DNA from: UBA8518 sp041659585
GTDB lineage: Bacteria > Patescibacteriota > Minisyncoccia > Moranbacterales > UBA2206
NCBI GenBank assembly: GCA_041659585.1
Contig: JBAZXY010000064.1
Span: forward strand, 1 to 7,260
Reading direction: 5' to 3'
Length of the DNA stretch: 7,260 bases
In this document: piece after piece, positions 7,151-7,260 of the stretch
How positions within the stretch are numbered: position 1 is the first letter of the stretch
Layout: the number at the start of each line of letters is the position of its first letter
Notes under the pieces: model-generated
The model's database searches: none
What the model saw: the letters and a program-made list of their open reading frames with translations, nothing else
Told to the model about the DNA's origin: nothing
Translations under genes and position numbers: made by a program

Positions 7151-7174
7151 ATAATTATTGGCAAAAACAATTAT
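7151..7174 (+). repeat. Imperfect inverted repeat spanning the leader and start codon
   Basis: ATAATTATT (7151-7159) and AACAATTAT (7166-7174) pair over 9 positions with one mismatch around a 6-base loop. The right arm includes the first two bases of the ATG at 7173. With the predicted transcription start near 7151, the whole leader would be this hairpin. It is AT-rich and weak; it could equally be a protein-binding site or chance. Confidence 0.4.
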
Positions 7175-7260
7175 GAAAGAAGAAAATACAAAATATTATC
7201 GTTTGCCGGTGGATCATTGGCATATCGTGCGCGCCACGTATTTGATCGGTGGAATATTTA
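7173..7260 (+). CDS. Small membrane protein, possibly DUF2892-type (cut by window edge)
   Basis: Only the first 29 codons are visible, from ATG at 7173. The sequence begins MKEENTKYYRLPVDHWHIVR and passes into a hydrophobic run (ATYLIGGIF) that looks like the start of a membrane helix. The pattern PVD-x-W-x-x-x-R followed by a helix resembles small DUF2892-type inner-membrane proteins, which I recall next to RND efflux and sulfur-handling genes. That identification rests on a short stretch and memory. The open frame and its own promoter make a real gene likely. No Shine-Dalgarno sequence is visible. Confidence 0.55.
   Translation, partial: MKEENTKYYRLPVDHWHIVRATYLIGGIF

Overview
The window looks like a chromosomal piece of a small-genome, AT-leaning bacterium, most likely of the Candidate Phyla Radiation (Patescibacteria). 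This is inference, resting on four things: short cysteine-spaced repeats of the type common in that group's secreted proteins, a secreted protein with a 46-residue Cys/Trp repeat also familiar from that group, weak or absent Shine-Dalgarno sequences in front of most genes, and very compact spacing. All complete genes read through with the standard bacterial code and end in TAA or TAG, so nothing suggests reassigned TGA.

Layout. Bases 1-333 (minus strand) hold the N-terminal part of a YdjC/ChbG-type carbohydrate deacetylase that runs off the left edge. A 121-bp divergent intergenic region carries a good extended -10 promoter for the plus strand and a plausible one for the minus strand. Two plus-strand genes for exported proteins follow, with no terminator seen between them: a membrane-anchored Cys-motif/TPR protein (455-1399) and a secreted cysteine-rich protein with two near-identical 138-bp repeats (1429-2280). 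A strong intrinsic terminator at 2306-2338 closes this unit.

The second unit is a compact efflux operon: a sigma70-like promoter, a perfect 9+3+9 bp palindrome, a divergent CsoR/RcnR/FrmR-family repressor (2442-2732), an RND-type membrane fusion protein (2760-3869), and a full-length RND permease (3862-7098) overlapping it by 8 bp. A further gene starting at 7173, cut by the right edge, begins like a small DUF2892-type membrane protein and has its own extended -10 promoter.

How it may work: the CsoR-like protein probably binds the palindrome and represses the operon until its Cys35/His60 site senses a metal, aldehyde or sulfur species. The fusion protein and permease would then export a substrate using proton motive force. 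The permease has the Asp-Asp pair in TM4 of the HAE1 (drug/hydrophobe) branch rather than the usual signatures of heavy-metal (HME) pumps. No outer-membrane TolC-like gene is present here. The most interesting points are the divergent regulator with its palindrome, and a complete RND/MFP pair in what is probably a single-membrane host.
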